From Hymenobacter nivis (GTDB lineage: Bacteria > Bacteroidota > Bacteroidia > Cytophagales > Hymenobacteraceae): a stretch of 64,000 nt of DNA. The stretch lies in the NCBI RefSeq assembly GCF_006439025.1, contig NZ_RCYZ01000002.1, positions 372,753 through 436,752 on the forward strand. The letters run 5' to 3'. The notes under the pieces were generated by a model, which did not search any database, was not told the DNA's origin, and saw nothing but the letters and a program-made list of their open reading frames with translations. Positions 37,007 to 45,541 of the stretch are shown piece after piece. How positions within the stretch are numbered: position 1 is the stretch's first letter; each line of letters starts with the position of its first letter. Both the position numbers and the translations under genes were made by a program.

Positions 37007-37888
37007 TCAGAAGAGTCGCCACAGTAGCATGGCAATGAACGCCGCGCTCAGGCAGAGCGACGAAACTTGGTTCATGCGCATCGTCCAGGCGAAGTTGGCG
37101 TGGGCGGGGTCGTGCCAGGCCAGCCAGGCCCAGCGCCCAAACAGCGCCACCACGGGCCCCGTGGCCACCAGAAAAATCAGGACGTTGCGCGGCTCGCCCC
37201 GCAGCCAGTAGGTGAGCGCTAGGGCTCCGGCGCCGGCCAGCAGCCCCGCCGCCGCAAACACGAACGTGCCCCGGATGCCCAGCCGCAGGCTCAGGGTGCG
37301 GTCGCCGCGGCGGCCGTCCTCGGCGTGCTGGTACACCTGGGTGAGCGGGTAGGAGCCGCACAAAAACAGCGTGCTGACCAGGGCCAGCAGCAGGTTGGTT
37401 TTCTCCCCGAGTTCCGCCAGCGGGGCCCCGGCGCCCACCTGCGTCATCAAAAACGTGAACGCGCCCTGGAACACCACCACCACGGCCGTGCTCAACAGCG
37501 GGTACTTTTTCAGGCGGATGCCGTCGTAGCTGTAGGCCTTGGATACCAGCAAGTACACCGCCACCAGCGCGGCAAAGGTGGCCGAAATCAGGGCCGCGCC
37601 GCCCACGGCCAGCAGGTCGAATAGGCGCACCAGGTGCAGCAGCTCGGGCGTGACCTTGGGCGGAGTTTTCAGGCCGCCGATGCTGTCTTCGTCCTTATCG
37701 TAGTAGGAGTTGTAGCCGTTGGAGGCCGGGTAGGCCAGCAGGTGCAGTACCACGAACACGCCCGCGGCCCGTGCGCCGCTCCAGGGCCCCCGCAACGCGC
37801 TGAGCCCGAACCAGAACACCGGCATCAGGTACAGCGAAAACGGGATGCGCAGCAGGGGCAGCGCCTTTCGGTAGGGGGCAAGGGGCAA
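37007..37888 (-). CDS. UbiA family prenyltransferase
   Basis: 293 residues with about eight membrane helices. The first acidic motif, NSYYDKDEDSIGG, has the NxxxDxxxD form that binds prenyl diphosphate through Mg; the second region is YQHAEDGRRGDRTLSLRLG. The aromatic or lipid acceptor is unknown. It shares orientation with the methyltransferase (38664) and the FAD reductase (39502) upstream, but a lipoprotein gene (37998) lies between. Together the three could make or modify a prenylated lipid or pigment. Confidence 0.9.
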   Translation of the reverse strand: MPLAPYRKALPLLRIPFSLYLMPVFWFGLSALRGPWSGARAAGVFVVLHLLAYPASNGYNSYYDKDEDSIGGLKTPPKVTPELLHLVRLFDLLAVGGAALISATFAALVAVYLLVSKAYSYDGIRLKKYPLLSTAVVVVFQGAFTFLMTQVGAGAPLAELGEKTNLLLALVSTLFLCGSYPLTQVYQHAEDGRRGDRTLSLRLGIRGTFVFAAAGLLAGAGALALTYWLRGEPRNVLIFLVATGPVVALFGRWAWLAWHDPAHANFAWTMRMNQVSSLCLSAAFIAMLLWRLF

Positions 37889-37997
37889 GGCGGGGCGGGT
37901 GGGTTGGTGGAGCGTACCGCAAAGGTGCGGCGGCGGCGCACAACGCGGGCCGTTTACCGCGCGGCCGCCCGAGCTCCGTTGTGCGCCGCGCCGTGGG

Positions 37998-38477
37998 CTA
38001 AAACGCGGTCAGCGTTTCGTCTATCGTGGCCGTGGCCGTGGTGCCGCTGGAACCATACGAAACGGTGGCGTGCAAGCGCAGGGTGGAGGCCGACAGGGCC
38101 ACGACGTCAAACGTTTGGCCGGGGCCGGGGATGCTGGGGTCGGTAATCGTGAGCTTGGTTTCGTTGTTCTCAAAATTCCAACTGCCGGTCTGTGTTCGCG
38201 GGTTCGAGGGGTTGCACAGCAGGGGCCCCCCGTCGCTTACCAAAGACTGGTCGGCGTTGAATTTTAGGAAATCGTCGCGTTCGCAGGCCACCGCGCTGGC
38301 GTAGTCGTCGGTGGTTTTGGGCGGGCCGTTGTTGATGGCAATCGTGGTGGTTCCGGCCGACAAGCGCCAGTTGCGGGCCGTCAGCAGGTCGGTGTTGGAG
38401 CGCGGGGCGGTGTCGTCGTTCTTTTTGCAGGCCCCAAGCGAGGCGGCCACGAGCAGCAGGAGAAGGGCTTTTTTCAT
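37998..38477 (-). CDS. Lipocalin-like lipoprotein
   Basis: 159 residues starting MKKALLLLLVAASLGACKKND, a clear lipobox. The mature part has DLLTARNWRLSAGTT, a run of polar beta strands (FLKFNADQSLVSDGG, GSWNFENNETKLTI), and a final LRLHATVSY strand, the layout of Bacteroidota lipocalin-like proteins. The ATG at 38475-38477 is set by the signal peptide. It sits inside the UbiA, methyltransferase and reductase run but has no evident link to it. Confidence 0.78.
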   Translation of the reverse strand: MKKALLLLLVAASLGACKKNDDTAPRSNTDLLTARNWRLSAGTTTIAINNGPPKTTDDYASAVACERDDFLKFNADQSLVSDGGPLLCNPSNPRTQTGSWNFENNETKLTITDPSIPGPGQTFDVVALSASTLRLHATVSYGSSGTTATATIDETLTAF

Positions 38478-38663
38478 GGGGTTTGGGATTGGTTCGAGCA
38501 AACCTACCCGGGGCTGGGGCCCCTGTCCAAACCAATAAATGCCCGCGCCGGACTCTTAAAGCCAGGCAATGCCCGCGGCAAGTTGCTCGCCATTAGCACT
38601 ATTTATAAAAATCGGTAGACTTTCCGCGGTTGTTGCCCCCAACCGTTTGCGCGGGCGGCCTAG

Positions 38664-39458
38664 CTACGCCGGCCAGCCCACCAGGTACGTGACGCGGGGG
38701 CCCCACCAGTGGCTTTTTTTGCCGGCTTGCCAATGGTAGGTGCCGGTGGGGTCGGCGAGGTTGGCCAGCGTGAGCAGTTCGCCGGGCGAGTACATGCGCA
38801 GCAGCGACACCGCCCCGTCCCAGACGGTGCAGAGCGGGATGATGGGTACCAAGTAGGTGAATACCAGTCGGCTGAGACGAAAGGGCCGAAAAAAGGGCGT
38901 CAGCAGCAGCTGGGCCACGGGCAGGGCGGTGCCGGCCAGCGCCAGCTCGCCCCAATGCTTGCCGGCCCCCTCAAATACGCCGATGCCGGTGCCGGCCCGC
39001 ACGGCGTCGCGCAGCAAGGCCACGGCCGCGGCGGGCGGGAAGTGGTGGAAGGCCGAAAAAATCACCCGCAGCCCCGCCAGGTGCTCGGGCACAGCCAGCG
39101 CATTCACGGGCCCCGGCTCGGCCCCGATGGCCCCGCCTGTGCGCCGGCCGATGTCGGCCCAGGCGGCGGGCTGGGGGTAGAGGTCAGTAAGGGTGACGGT
39201 GGCGGCGGGGTGGCCCTGGGCGCGCAGGGCCGCCAGCACGGCTTCGGTGCCGCCGCCCGCGCCGGCGCCCAGCTCCAGCAGGCGGGTTTGGCCGGTGCGG
39301 CGCAGGGCCTCGGCGAGCAGCGGCACAATGGGCCGGTAGGTGCCCAGCGCGGTGATCATGAACCGCAAATAATCCATCATGCCGGCCCGTACCACGGCCG
39401 GAAACCAAGGCAAATCTTCAAATTCGAACAACCGAAGCCGCAGGCGCATGGCCCACAT
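38664..39458 (-). CDS. Class I SAM-dependent methyltransferase
   Basis: About 264 residues. The N-terminus reads LFEFEDLPWFPAVVRAGMMD. The SAM-binding motif is LLELGAGAGGGTEAVL, followed by VTLTDLYPQP and VIFSAFHHFPP. The C-terminal part has hydrophobic segments (ALPVAQLLLTPFF, LVFTYLVPIIPLCTVWDG), so it may sit at the membrane. The ATG at 39456-39458 is a choice among close starts (39449 is also possible). It starts 43 bases after the stop of the FAD reductase and is probably co-transcribed with it. Confidence 0.82.
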   Translation of the reverse strand: MWAMRLRLRLFEFEDLPWFPAVVRAGMMDYLRFMITALGTYRPIVPLLAEALRRTGQTRLLELGAGAGGGTEAVLAALRAQGHPAATVTLTDLYPQPAAWADIGRRTGGAIGAEPGPVNALAVPEHLAGLRVIFSAFHHFPPAAAVALLRDAVRAGTGIGVFEGAGKHWGELALAGTALPVAQLLLTPFFRPFRLSRLVFTYLVPIIPLCTVWDGAVSLLRMYSPGELLTLANLADPTGTYHWQAGKKSHWWGPRVTYLVGWPA

Positions 39459-39501
39459 ACGGAAACGCTGCCGCCGCGGGTGCAGTGGCCCGTAGCGCGG
39501 C

Positions 39502-40695
39502 TCAGCCCACCAGCCGCTGCAGCCAGCGGCCAATGGGCGGCACCTGGGCCAGGCGCACGCCGGCATTCACGAGCCAGGGCTTGTTGCCCAAAAAGCGCAT
39601 GATGCGGTAGCTGCGCGCCAGCTGGGGCCCCAGGCGGGCCTGCACGGCGCGGGCGTACTGCTGCATAAAATCGGCGCTGAAATCCTGCGCTTCGAAGCAG
39701 GCCACGGCCTGGGCGGCGGCCAGGATGCCGCTGCGCACGGCCGTGTCGATGCCGTGGCCCTGCAAGGGGTCGATAAGGGAGGCCGCGTCGCCGCACAGCA
39801 GCCAGCGCGGGCCGGCCAGGGCGTGGGCCGGCCGGCCGGTGCCCAGCGGCAACCCAAACCCCACCACGGGCCCCAGCAACTGGGCCCCCGCGAAGCGAGG
39901 GGCCAGCTGCGGGTGCGTGGCGAGCAGTTCCAGCAACGTTTTCTTCAGATCAACGTCTTGGGCGGCAATGTCTTTCGAGAGCATGCCGAAGCCCACGTTG
40001 TACACGCCGTCGCCCACCGGAAACACCCATAGGTAGCCGGCGGGGTACTTTTTCAGAAAGAAAAACTCGGTGGTGCCGCCGTCGGCCCCGGCCACGCCGG
40101 TGTAGTAGGCGCGCACGGCGGCGCAGTGGTGGGCCCGGTCAATCTGGCGGTGGGCCAGCTGGCGGGCGGCTACCGAGTTGGCCCCGTCGCAGGCAATGAG
40201 CAAGCCGGCACGCAGCTCCCGGCCGTCGGGGGCGGTGAGGGTCACGGTATTAGGGCCCCCGGCGATGGTCTTGACGGGGAAGTTTTCGAGGATTTCGGTG
40301 GCCGTGTGGCGCTTGACGAGGGCCAGCAGGGCGGCGTCGAAGTGCAGGCGCGGGCTGTTGAAGGTGGGCAAGTGCCAGCGCACGCCCAGGCCGCGGCCGT
40401 TGGGGGCCACCACGCGGCTGGTGCGGGTTTCGGCCTTGGGGTGCAGGCCGGCCAGCAGCTCGGTGGCGTAGGCGGGGTCGAGCTGGCGCAGGGCCTTCAG
40501 GGCCGGGCCGGGGATGGCGTCGCCGCAAATCTTGTCGCGCGGAAACTGGGCCTTGTCCACCAGCGCCACCCGCAGGCCGGCCCCGCGCAGGGCCAGGGCG
40601 CAGGCCGTACCCGCCGGGCCGGCGCCAAGAATGGCAACATCGTAGGATTCGGGCACGGCGCAATTAGAATAAACGCCTAAAAGTACCGTTTTCAT
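39502..40695 (-). CDS. NAD(P)/FAD-dependent oxidoreductase, geranylgeranyl-reductase-like
   Basis: 397 residues from the ATG, or 384 from the GTG at 40656. The FAD dinucleotide fold is YDVAILGAGPAGTACALALR, with DKAQFPRDKICGDAIPG next to it, and a second FAD motif in WLLCGDAASLIDPLQGHGID. These are marks of the geranylgeranyl reductase and aromatic-ring hydroxylase group. In context with the methyltransferase and UbiA protein, reduction of a prenyl chain or of a pigment ring is plausible. The residues before VPESYDVAIL are not family-like, so GTG may be the true start. Confidence 0.87.
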   Translation of the reverse strand: MKTVLLGVYSNCAVPESYDVAILGAGPAGTACALALRGAGLRVALVDKAQFPRDKICGDAIPGPALKALRQLDPAYATELLAGLHPKAETRTSRVVAPNGRGLGVRWHLPTFNSPRLHFDAALLALVKRHTATEILENFPVKTIAGGPNTVTLTAPDGRELRAGLLIACDGANSVAARQLAHRQIDRAHHCAAVRAYYTGVAGADGGTTEFFFLKKYPAGYLWVFPVGDGVYNVGFGMLSKDIAAQDVDLKKTLLELLATHPQLAPRFAGAQLLGPVVGFGLPLGTGRPAHALAGPRWLLCGDAASLIDPLQGHGIDTAVRSGILAAAQAVACFEAQDFSADFMQQYARAVQARLGPQLARSYRIMRFLGNKPWLVNAGVRLAQVPPIGRWLQRLVG

Positions 40696-40751
40696 GTCAA
40701 CAGCCCGGGCCCCCGCTTACTTTTGGTCCCGATAAGTTTCTATTCCGACCT

Positions 40752-42893
40752 ATGCGTTTATCACTTCTTTGGGCGTGTGTGCTGTTGTGTCTGGGCTTAA
40801 GCCTAGCCGGCCCCGCCCGCGGCCAGGCCGCCGCGCCTAGGGCCCTGGTGCAGGGCGTTACCCTCACCCTCGACACCACCCGCTACGCCCAGCCGGCCCA
40901 GCAGCTCACGGTGGCCGGCGAGCCGCGCCTCTACTTCTACTACCGCGCCGACGACCAGGCTGCCGAGCTGCGCGCCACGCCCACGGGCCCCGTGCGCAGC
41001 CTGCGCCTGCTGCCCTCGGCCGATTTTAAGCTGCAAGACTCGCTGGTACGCGCCGCCGACGGCAGCTACCGCGGCATCGTGCGCTTCCGCAACCTCACGG
41101 CCACGCCCTTTGTGCAGCTGGTGTTCGTAGCCGGTGCCGACTCGGCGGGGCGGCCCCCGCGCCAGCAGCAAATCGTGAGCTTGCTGCCCCTCACCCGCAG
41201 CAGCCTCGACCTGCGGGTGCCCAACTCTGAACTGTTTGTGGGCGAGGAGCGCGTCGTGGACCTCAGCACCGACAACCCCGGCAACGTGCGCGTGACCAAT
41301 ACCTGGACGCGCGGCCAGGACATCGACTACAAAATTACCCGCGAAGGCCCCGGCCTGCGCCTGCATGTGCTGCCCAACGACCCGGGCACCCACACGCTGG
41401 TGCTGAACCTGCTGGCCGAGCGCCCGCGCCTGGACGCCGACGGCAAGCTGACGTATGCCTACCCGCCACTACGCCAGGACTTTGTGGTGAAAGCCAGCCG
41501 CTTGCGCTTCCTGAGTGTGGACCGCAAGGACATTGCCTTCGACGAGGCCGGGCGCTTGCAGGGCACGGAGCTGATTCTGGACGATGGCCAGTCCTTCGAC
41601 CTGCACCGCACCTACCGGCTGGAGGCCCAGCAAGACCCCGGCGGGGCCCTGGTGGCCGAGCTATACACCCGCAACTACCTCACCAACAACCGGGTGCTGT
41701 GCCAGCTGCGGGTGTTCAACCCCCACCGCCAAACGGCGGGCTACCTCTACATCAAGGACGGCGACGTGGCCCGCTACATCACCAACTTCGACATTGCGCC
41801 GCGCCCCCACATCACGGCCGTGAGCGTGCTGCACCGCGGCGGCGACTGGACCTCGAACCTGGCGGTGGGCCCCGGCGAAATCGTGGACGTGCGCCTCGAA
41901 GGCGAGTCGCTGCTCAAGGGCCGCTTCCACGTCGAAGACCTGCTCTCAGTGCCTTCCGACTCGTCGGTACGGTCCGACAACTCGTTGATATACCGTATGC
42001 AGGTGCCCTTGGGCGTGGTACGCCGCCGCCTCGCCATCCTGGAAGGGGCCAACCCCACGGGCTTCGCGCTGACGGTGCGCGAGGCCCAGCGCCCGCACCC
42101 GCTCAACTTTGTGAGCGTGGGCTACGGCGAGGGGCCCCTGCCCATCACGCGCCTCAGCGGGCCGGTGCTATACCAGCACAGCATCCCCGACGTGGTGTTC
42201 TCCTTCAATAAGGCCGCCATTGACGAGGCCACGATGCTTTATGGCAAGCAGTACCTGACGATGGACGTGCGCGTGGTGGACGCTAAAAACAATCTGCTCG
42301 ACCAAAAAACCGTCGATAATCTGGTCATTTGTCCCTCTGAGCCATCGCCCCGCGCCGCCTATTACCAAGACAAGCAGTGCCAGAGTGGCTCGTTTAGCTT
42401 AAACTCGCTACTGGCCCGCAAAACCTATGAACTTGATGATTGGGCCCGCATCATTATCACCATCAAACATAACGCCAACCAATACGGCGAGCCCGGCTAC
42501 TCCCAGGTGGTGGATTTAGTGCTGAGCCGCCGCACCAGTTTTGACATCGACGTAAGCTTTCCTGCGGGCCTGCTCACTAGAAATCAGGACGAAACCGGCT
42601 ACGGTAGCTTTAGTGGCATCAGCATTGCTACGCTGGCGCAGCTCAGCTTCTACTCACCGGGGCGCATCAACCATTTGCGGCCCTACAAGATAGGGGCGGG
42701 CTTCGTTGCCCTGAACGCCTTTAATCTGAATCCGGAAGCTACGGGGCGCGACTTGGGCGTGGTAGTATTGGGATCAGTGACGCCGTTGCACACGGGTCGC
42801 CTTTCGTTTCCACTTTATTTGGGTGGGGGATATAAGCTGTCGGCTGGCCAGTGGTTCTTCCTGCTGGGTCCCGGCATTGGGGTGAGCTTGTAG
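40752..42893 (+). CDS. Secreted or outer-membrane protein of unknown function
   Basis: 713 residues with a signal peptide (LLWACVLLCLGLSLAGPARGQ). It is mainly beta-like throughout. The last about 80 residues (IGAGFVALNAFNL, LGVVVLGSVTPL, LSFPLYLGGGYKLS, WFFLLGPGIGVSL) look like amphipathic hairpins ending in a hydrophobic residue, as in outer-membrane barrel ends. A Cys pair lies in VICPSEPS and DKQCQSGS. I do not recognise the family. The 3' third of the gene is visibly less GC-rich and uses more A/T-ending codons than the first two thirds. Confidence 0.75.
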   Translation: MRLSLLWACVLLCLGLSLAGPARGQAAAPRALVQGVTLTLDTTRYAQPAQQLTVAGEPRLYFYYRADDQAAELRATPTGPVRSLRLLPSADFKLQDSLVRAADGSYRGIVRFRNLTATPFVQLVFVAGADSAGRPPRQQQIVSLLPLTRSSLDLRVPNSELFVGEERVVDLSTDNPGNVRVTNTWTRGQDIDYKITREGPGLRLHVLPNDPGTHTLVLNLLAERPRLDADGKLTYAYPPLRQDFVVKASRLRFLSVDRKDIAFDEAGRLQGTELILDDGQSFDLHRTYRLEAQQDPGGALVAELYTRNYLTNNRVLCQLRVFNPHRQTAGYLYIKDGDVARYITNFDIAPRPHITAVSVLHRGGDWTSNLAVGPGEIVDVRLEGESLLKGRFHVEDLLSVPSDSSVRSDNSLIYRMQVPLGVVRRRLAILEGANPTGFALTVREAQRPHPLNFVSVGYGEGPLPITRLSGPVLYQHSIPDVVFSFNKAAIDEATMLYGKQYLTMDVRVVDAKNNLLDQKTVDNLVICPSEPSPRAAYYQDKQCQSGSFSLNSLLARKTYELDDWARIIITIKHNANQYGEPGYSQVVDLVLSRRTSFDIDVSFPAGLLTRNQDETGYGSFSGISIATLAQLSFYSPGRINHLRPYKIGAGFVALNAFNLNPEATGRDLGVVVLGSVTPLHTGRLSFPLYLGGGYKLSAGQWFFLLGPGIGVSL

Positions 42894-42910
42894 CGGCGCG
42901 GGACCCTACG

Positions 42911-43480
42911 CTAACCGGCTGATTCTGGGGTTGCTGCGCGCTGTTCGGCCTTTAGTAACTGCCAAGTGGCCCAGAGCGCTCCGCCCAGAAAGGGAAGGCT
43001 TGCCAATGCGCTGAACCCGAGGATTTTGTTGCGGGCGCCACACAGGGCGGCAATTAGCAGCGGGCTTTCGAAAAGTAGTAAGGTACCTGCCAGGCCCAGT
43101 GCTAGGTTGGGGCTGGCGGGTTCGGCCAGGCACACGCGTAGCAGCCAGCGCATGGGCCAAATGCGCAACGCAGCAAAGAAAAGAGCGGGCACCCCCAGCA
43201 AGAGGGCCCCGAAGATGACGGTGCTCGCCGCTAAGCTCGCCCATTCGCCGGCAACCGCGGTGGCCCTGGCTACCACCGGCGCGGCGCCCATGCCGCCCGC
43301 GACCATGTAGCAGAGGAACGCCAAGGCAACGAGGGACCCAGTAGGAACCAGCAGGACGAAGCCATGACGCAGCGACAATTGGAAATGCTGAGCAGCAAGG
43401 GCCCCGGGGGACATTTTTGCCATAAGTAGTTGTGCACGAACGCCTTTCTGCTCGTCTGCTTTTGACTGCTTGGCTGCCAT
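42911..43480 (-). CDS. Membrane protein of unknown function
   Basis: 189 residues starting MAAKQSKADEQKG (ATG 43478-43480), with about four membrane segments (LLVPTGSLVALAFLCYMVAG, STVIFGALLLGVPALFFAAL, LALGLAGTLLLFESPLLIAAL, LASLPFLGGALWATW). No known domain. A TA-C-TTTG promoter element is 43 bases upstream. Confidence 0.65.
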   Translation of the reverse strand: MAAKQSKADEQKGVRAQLLMAKMSPGALAAQHFQLSLRHGFVLLVPTGSLVALAFLCYMVAGGMGAAPVVARATAVAGEWASLAASTVIFGALLLGVPALFFAALRIWPMRWLLRVCLAEPASPNLALGLAGTLLLFESPLLIAALCGARNKILGFSALASLPFLGGALWATWQLLKAEQRAATPESAG

Positions 43481-43522
43481 AAAAATTGGCCAGTAGCCGC
43501 AAAAAAAGGCCGTTCCGCGCGC

Positions 43523-43529
43523 CAAAGTA
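43523..43529 (-). promoter_or_regulatory. Probable -7 element for the membrane protein gene
   Basis: The minus strand reads TACTTTG, 43 bases before the ATG at 43480, in a break from the GC-rich background. Confidence 0.4.
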
Positions 43530-43577
43530 GCGCACGAAACGGCCAGGTAGTAAACCGGGCGGGGGGCTGCCGGGGCC

Positions 43578-44021
43578 CTAGCCCAGTTGCAAGTTGCGTA
43601 CGGTGCGGGCCGGGACGGTGGCCGGGCGGTAAATCCAACCCACGGACAGCAAAGCGGCGCACAAGTAAGGGCCCGAGATGCTGAGCAGGCTGCCCAGGGG
43701 CCCTAGGGGCAGGAGTTTCAAGAACAAGTAATTGGCCAGGAAGAAAGCTACCACGGCACCGGCAGTGGCCGTGGTGCGGCAAAACCAGCCAATACAAAAC
43801 CGGTTGGTGAGGGCGAAGAAGGGGATGATGAGCGGCACGCAGGCCAGCGATACCAAGGCGGCTACTGCGCCAATGACCAAAGCAATGGAGTAGTCGGTGG
43901 GGTTTTCGCGGCAGAAATCAACCAGCAGCCAGCCGGTGCCACCGAGGTTGCTCAGCAGCCAAATGTGGAGGGTGCGGGTGGTGGCTTTGGTAGCAGGAAG
44001 GGGAGCGTAGCGAGCAGACAT
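43578..44021 (-). CDS. Membrane protein of unknown function
   Basis: 147 residues with four likely membrane segments (WLLSNLGGTGWLLVDF, IALVIGAVAALVSLACVPLII, AGAVVAFFLANYLFLKLL, LSISGPYLCAALLSVGWI). It has an ATG start and lies upstream of the neighbouring membrane protein gene, in the same orientation. No known family. Confidence 0.62.
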   Translation of the reverse strand: MSARYAPLPATKATTRTLHIWLLSNLGGTGWLLVDFCRENPTDYSIALVIGAVAALVSLACVPLIIPFFALTNRFCIGWFCRTTATAGAVVAFFLANYLFLKLLPLGPLGSLLSISGPYLCAALLSVGWIYRPATVPARTVRNLQLG

Positions 44022-44388
44022 AGTGCAGAAAGAAGAAGTGTGGGGGGTAGGGGTTAGCTAATAAGGCAGAGGGATTGTTTGGAGTTGTGGCACCTACGAA
44101 AGGTTGTAAATGAGTGGATTACCTGATTTTAAAACTTTTTTTTTGGGAATCGTATTCCCAAATTGGCACAACCGGCTGGGGCCCCGCCCGGGGCCCCAGC
44201 CACCGCCTTACGGCCCGTTTTTAGGGCCCTACAACAGGCTTTATTCGGGGGACGCCAAAACCCGCTTCCCAGCGCGGGAACGAACTTTTTTTTAAAAAGT
44301 AATTTCGGGGATGTTTTTAGGGCCCTGGCCCTGCAAAGGTGCTTGTTGCGGAAAGCAACGGAGAGAATAGAAATCCGGAATTTCCGTT
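44022..44388. other. Intergenic region, AT-rich blocks and palindromes
   Basis: Holds two inverted repeats: TTTGGGAAT-cgt-ATTCCCAAA (44142-44162) and GGCTGGGGCCCC-gccc-GGGGCCCCAGCC (44174-44201). It also has two copies of TTTTTAGGGCCCT (about 44218 and 44308) and poly-T runs. No ORF in it has coding character. It divides the divergent membrane-protein genes. Confidence 0.5.
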
Positions 44389-44412
44389 TAACTTTGCAAC
44401 ACAAAGCACTTC
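44389..44412 (+). promoter_or_regulatory. Site A: promoter with shared operator, upstream of membrane protein-regulator pair
   Basis: TAACTTTG (44389-44396) fits the -7 element. Overlapping it is the bipartite element ACTTTG (44391-44396), five bases, CAAAG (44402-44406), two bases, CTT (44409-44411). The same element with identical spacing recurs at 45502 and, on the minus strand, at 62125. The ATG at 44417 is 26 bases from its first base. Confidence 0.65.
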
Positions 44413-44416
44413 GTGT

Positions 44417-45106
44417 ATGCAGCCCGACCCCTTAGCTCAGCTCACTGAAATCCGCGCCATCATGGAGCGCAGCTCGCGCTTCTTATCGCTCTCCGGCCTG
44501 AGCGGGGTGGGGGCGGGCGTGGTAGCGCTGCTGGGCACGGCGGCCGGCCATTTCTACTTGCAGGGCCACTACCCCAGCGAGTACGGCGCCAGCGGCTACC
44601 AGCACCTGCTGGCGAGCACCGCCGCGGAGCGGCAGGCGGCGCTGCCGTTTCTGTTGCTGCTGGCGGGCGTGATGGTGGCGGCGGCGCTGCTCGTGGCCTG
44701 GTTTTTCACGTGGCGGCGGCAGCAGCAAAAGGGCCCTGGCCAGCCGCTCTGGAACAGCCTCACGCGGCGGATGCTGGTGGCCCTGGCTTTGCCGCTGGCC
44801 GTAGGCGGGGCATTTTGTCTGCGCCTGTACCTGGGCGGCGACGCGGGCCTGGTGGTGCCCGGCCTACTCGTGTTTTATGGCCTGGCGCTGCTGAACGCCA
44901 GCAAGTTCACGTTCGATGAAATCCGCTGGCTCGGGCTCACGCAGCTGGGGCTGGGGCTGGTGGCCATGCTGCTGCCGGGCTGGGGCGTGGCGTTTTTTGC
45001 GCTGGGCTTTGGGCTGGGCCACATCGGCTACGGCCTGCGGATGTACCACCGCTACGAGCGGCCCGGCCCGGCCGGGGCCCCCGCCGCATCCGTATTGGGC
45101 CGGTGA
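44417..45106 (+). CDS. Membrane protein of unknown function, partner of winged-helix regulator
   Basis: 229 residues with six likely membrane segments (GVGAGVVALLGTAAGHFYL, LPFLLLLAGVMVAAALLVAWFF, LVALALPLAVGGAFCLRLYL, LVVPGLLVFYGLALL, LTQLGLGLVAMLLPGWGVAFF). The cytosolic N-terminus LAQLTEIRAIMERSSRFLSLSGLSG recurs in Bacteroidota proteins next to winged-helix regulators. Its stop overlaps the GTG start of the regulator by four bases, so the two are translationally coupled. It may sense membrane state for the regulator. Confidence 0.75.
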   Translation: MQPDPLAQLTEIRAIMERSSRFLSLSGLSGVGAGVVALLGTAAGHFYLQGHYPSEYGASGYQHLLASTAAERQAALPFLLLLAGVMVAAALLVAWFFTWRRQQQKGPGQPLWNSLTRRMLVALALPLAVGGAFCLRLYLGGDAGLVVPGLLVFYGLALLNASKFTFDEIRWLGLTQLGLGLVAMLLPGWGVAFFALGFGLGHIGYGLRMYHRYERPGPAGAPAASVLGR

Positions 45107-45399
45107 AGCACCTCATCCATACCCTCAACAAAGCGTTTGACCACCGCGTGCGGCTGGGCGTCATGGCCGTGCTCCTGGCCACCGATGCCGTCAGTTTCAA
45201 TGACTTAAAAGAAGTGCTCGACCTCACCGACGGCAACCTCGCCAGCCACGTGGCCGCCCTCGAAAAAGCGGGCTACGTGCTGGTCAGTAAGCAGTTCATC
45301 GGCAAAAAACCCAACACCACCTACACCGCTACCGCCGAGGGCCGCGAAGCCTTCCAGCAGCACCTGGCGGCCCTGGAGAAGCTGCTGCGCCCCGGCTAG
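45103..45399 (+). CDS. Winged-helix DNA-binding transcriptional regulator
   Basis: 98 residues. The core DHRVRLGVMAVLLATDAVSFNDLKEVL, then DLTDGNLASHVAALEKAGYV as recognition helix and wing, matches the winged-helix group (HTH_34 or MarR/ArsR-like) often found near creD in Bacteroidota. The start is GTG at 45103, overlapping the upstream stop as GTGA. It is a candidate reader of the bipartite element found at its own promoter, before the DUF4173-type gene, and before creD. Confidence 0.87.
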   Translation: MKHLIHTLNKAFDHRVRLGVMAVLLATDAVSFNDLKEVLDLTDGNLASHVAALEKAGYVLVSKQFIGKKPNTTYTATAEGREAFQQHLAALEKLLRPG

Positions 45400-45501
45400 C
45401 GTGGGGCCCCCGGGGCCCTATCTGGTCAGCGCTCAAACTAATTTTTCGGCCTGCTGGCCGCTGCATTCGTGCCTAATCAGCACGTTTCTTTTTGCCTTTA
45501 T

Positions 45502-45523
45502 ACTTTGAATTACAAAGTTCTTT
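45502..45523 (+). promoter_or_regulatory. Site C: shared operator upstream of the DUF4173-type gene
   Basis: ACTTTG (45502-45507), five bases, CAAAG (45513-45517), two bases, CTT (45520-45522), the same spacing as sites A and B, 40 bases before the ATG at 45542. A TA-C-TTTG promoter form (TACTTTG) overlaps its left half. Confidence 0.6.
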
Positions 45524-45541
45524 AAAAATAAATAATTCTTT

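Noticed and set aside
38180..38220. A GGTTCGAGG string like a tRNA T-loop
   Set aside because: It lies within the lipocalin-like coding sequence and no acceptor or anticodon stem can be formed around it.
44174..44201. GC-rich palindrome as an intrinsic terminator
   Set aside because: No T-run follows on either strand and it is not next to a stop codon; kept only as part of the intergenic description.
44129..44404. Possible 91-codon minus-strand ORF in the 44.0-44.4 kb gap
   Set aside because: The translation is basic and repetitive with no hydrophobic or domain pattern, and it overlaps the promoter and operator of the plus-strand gene.
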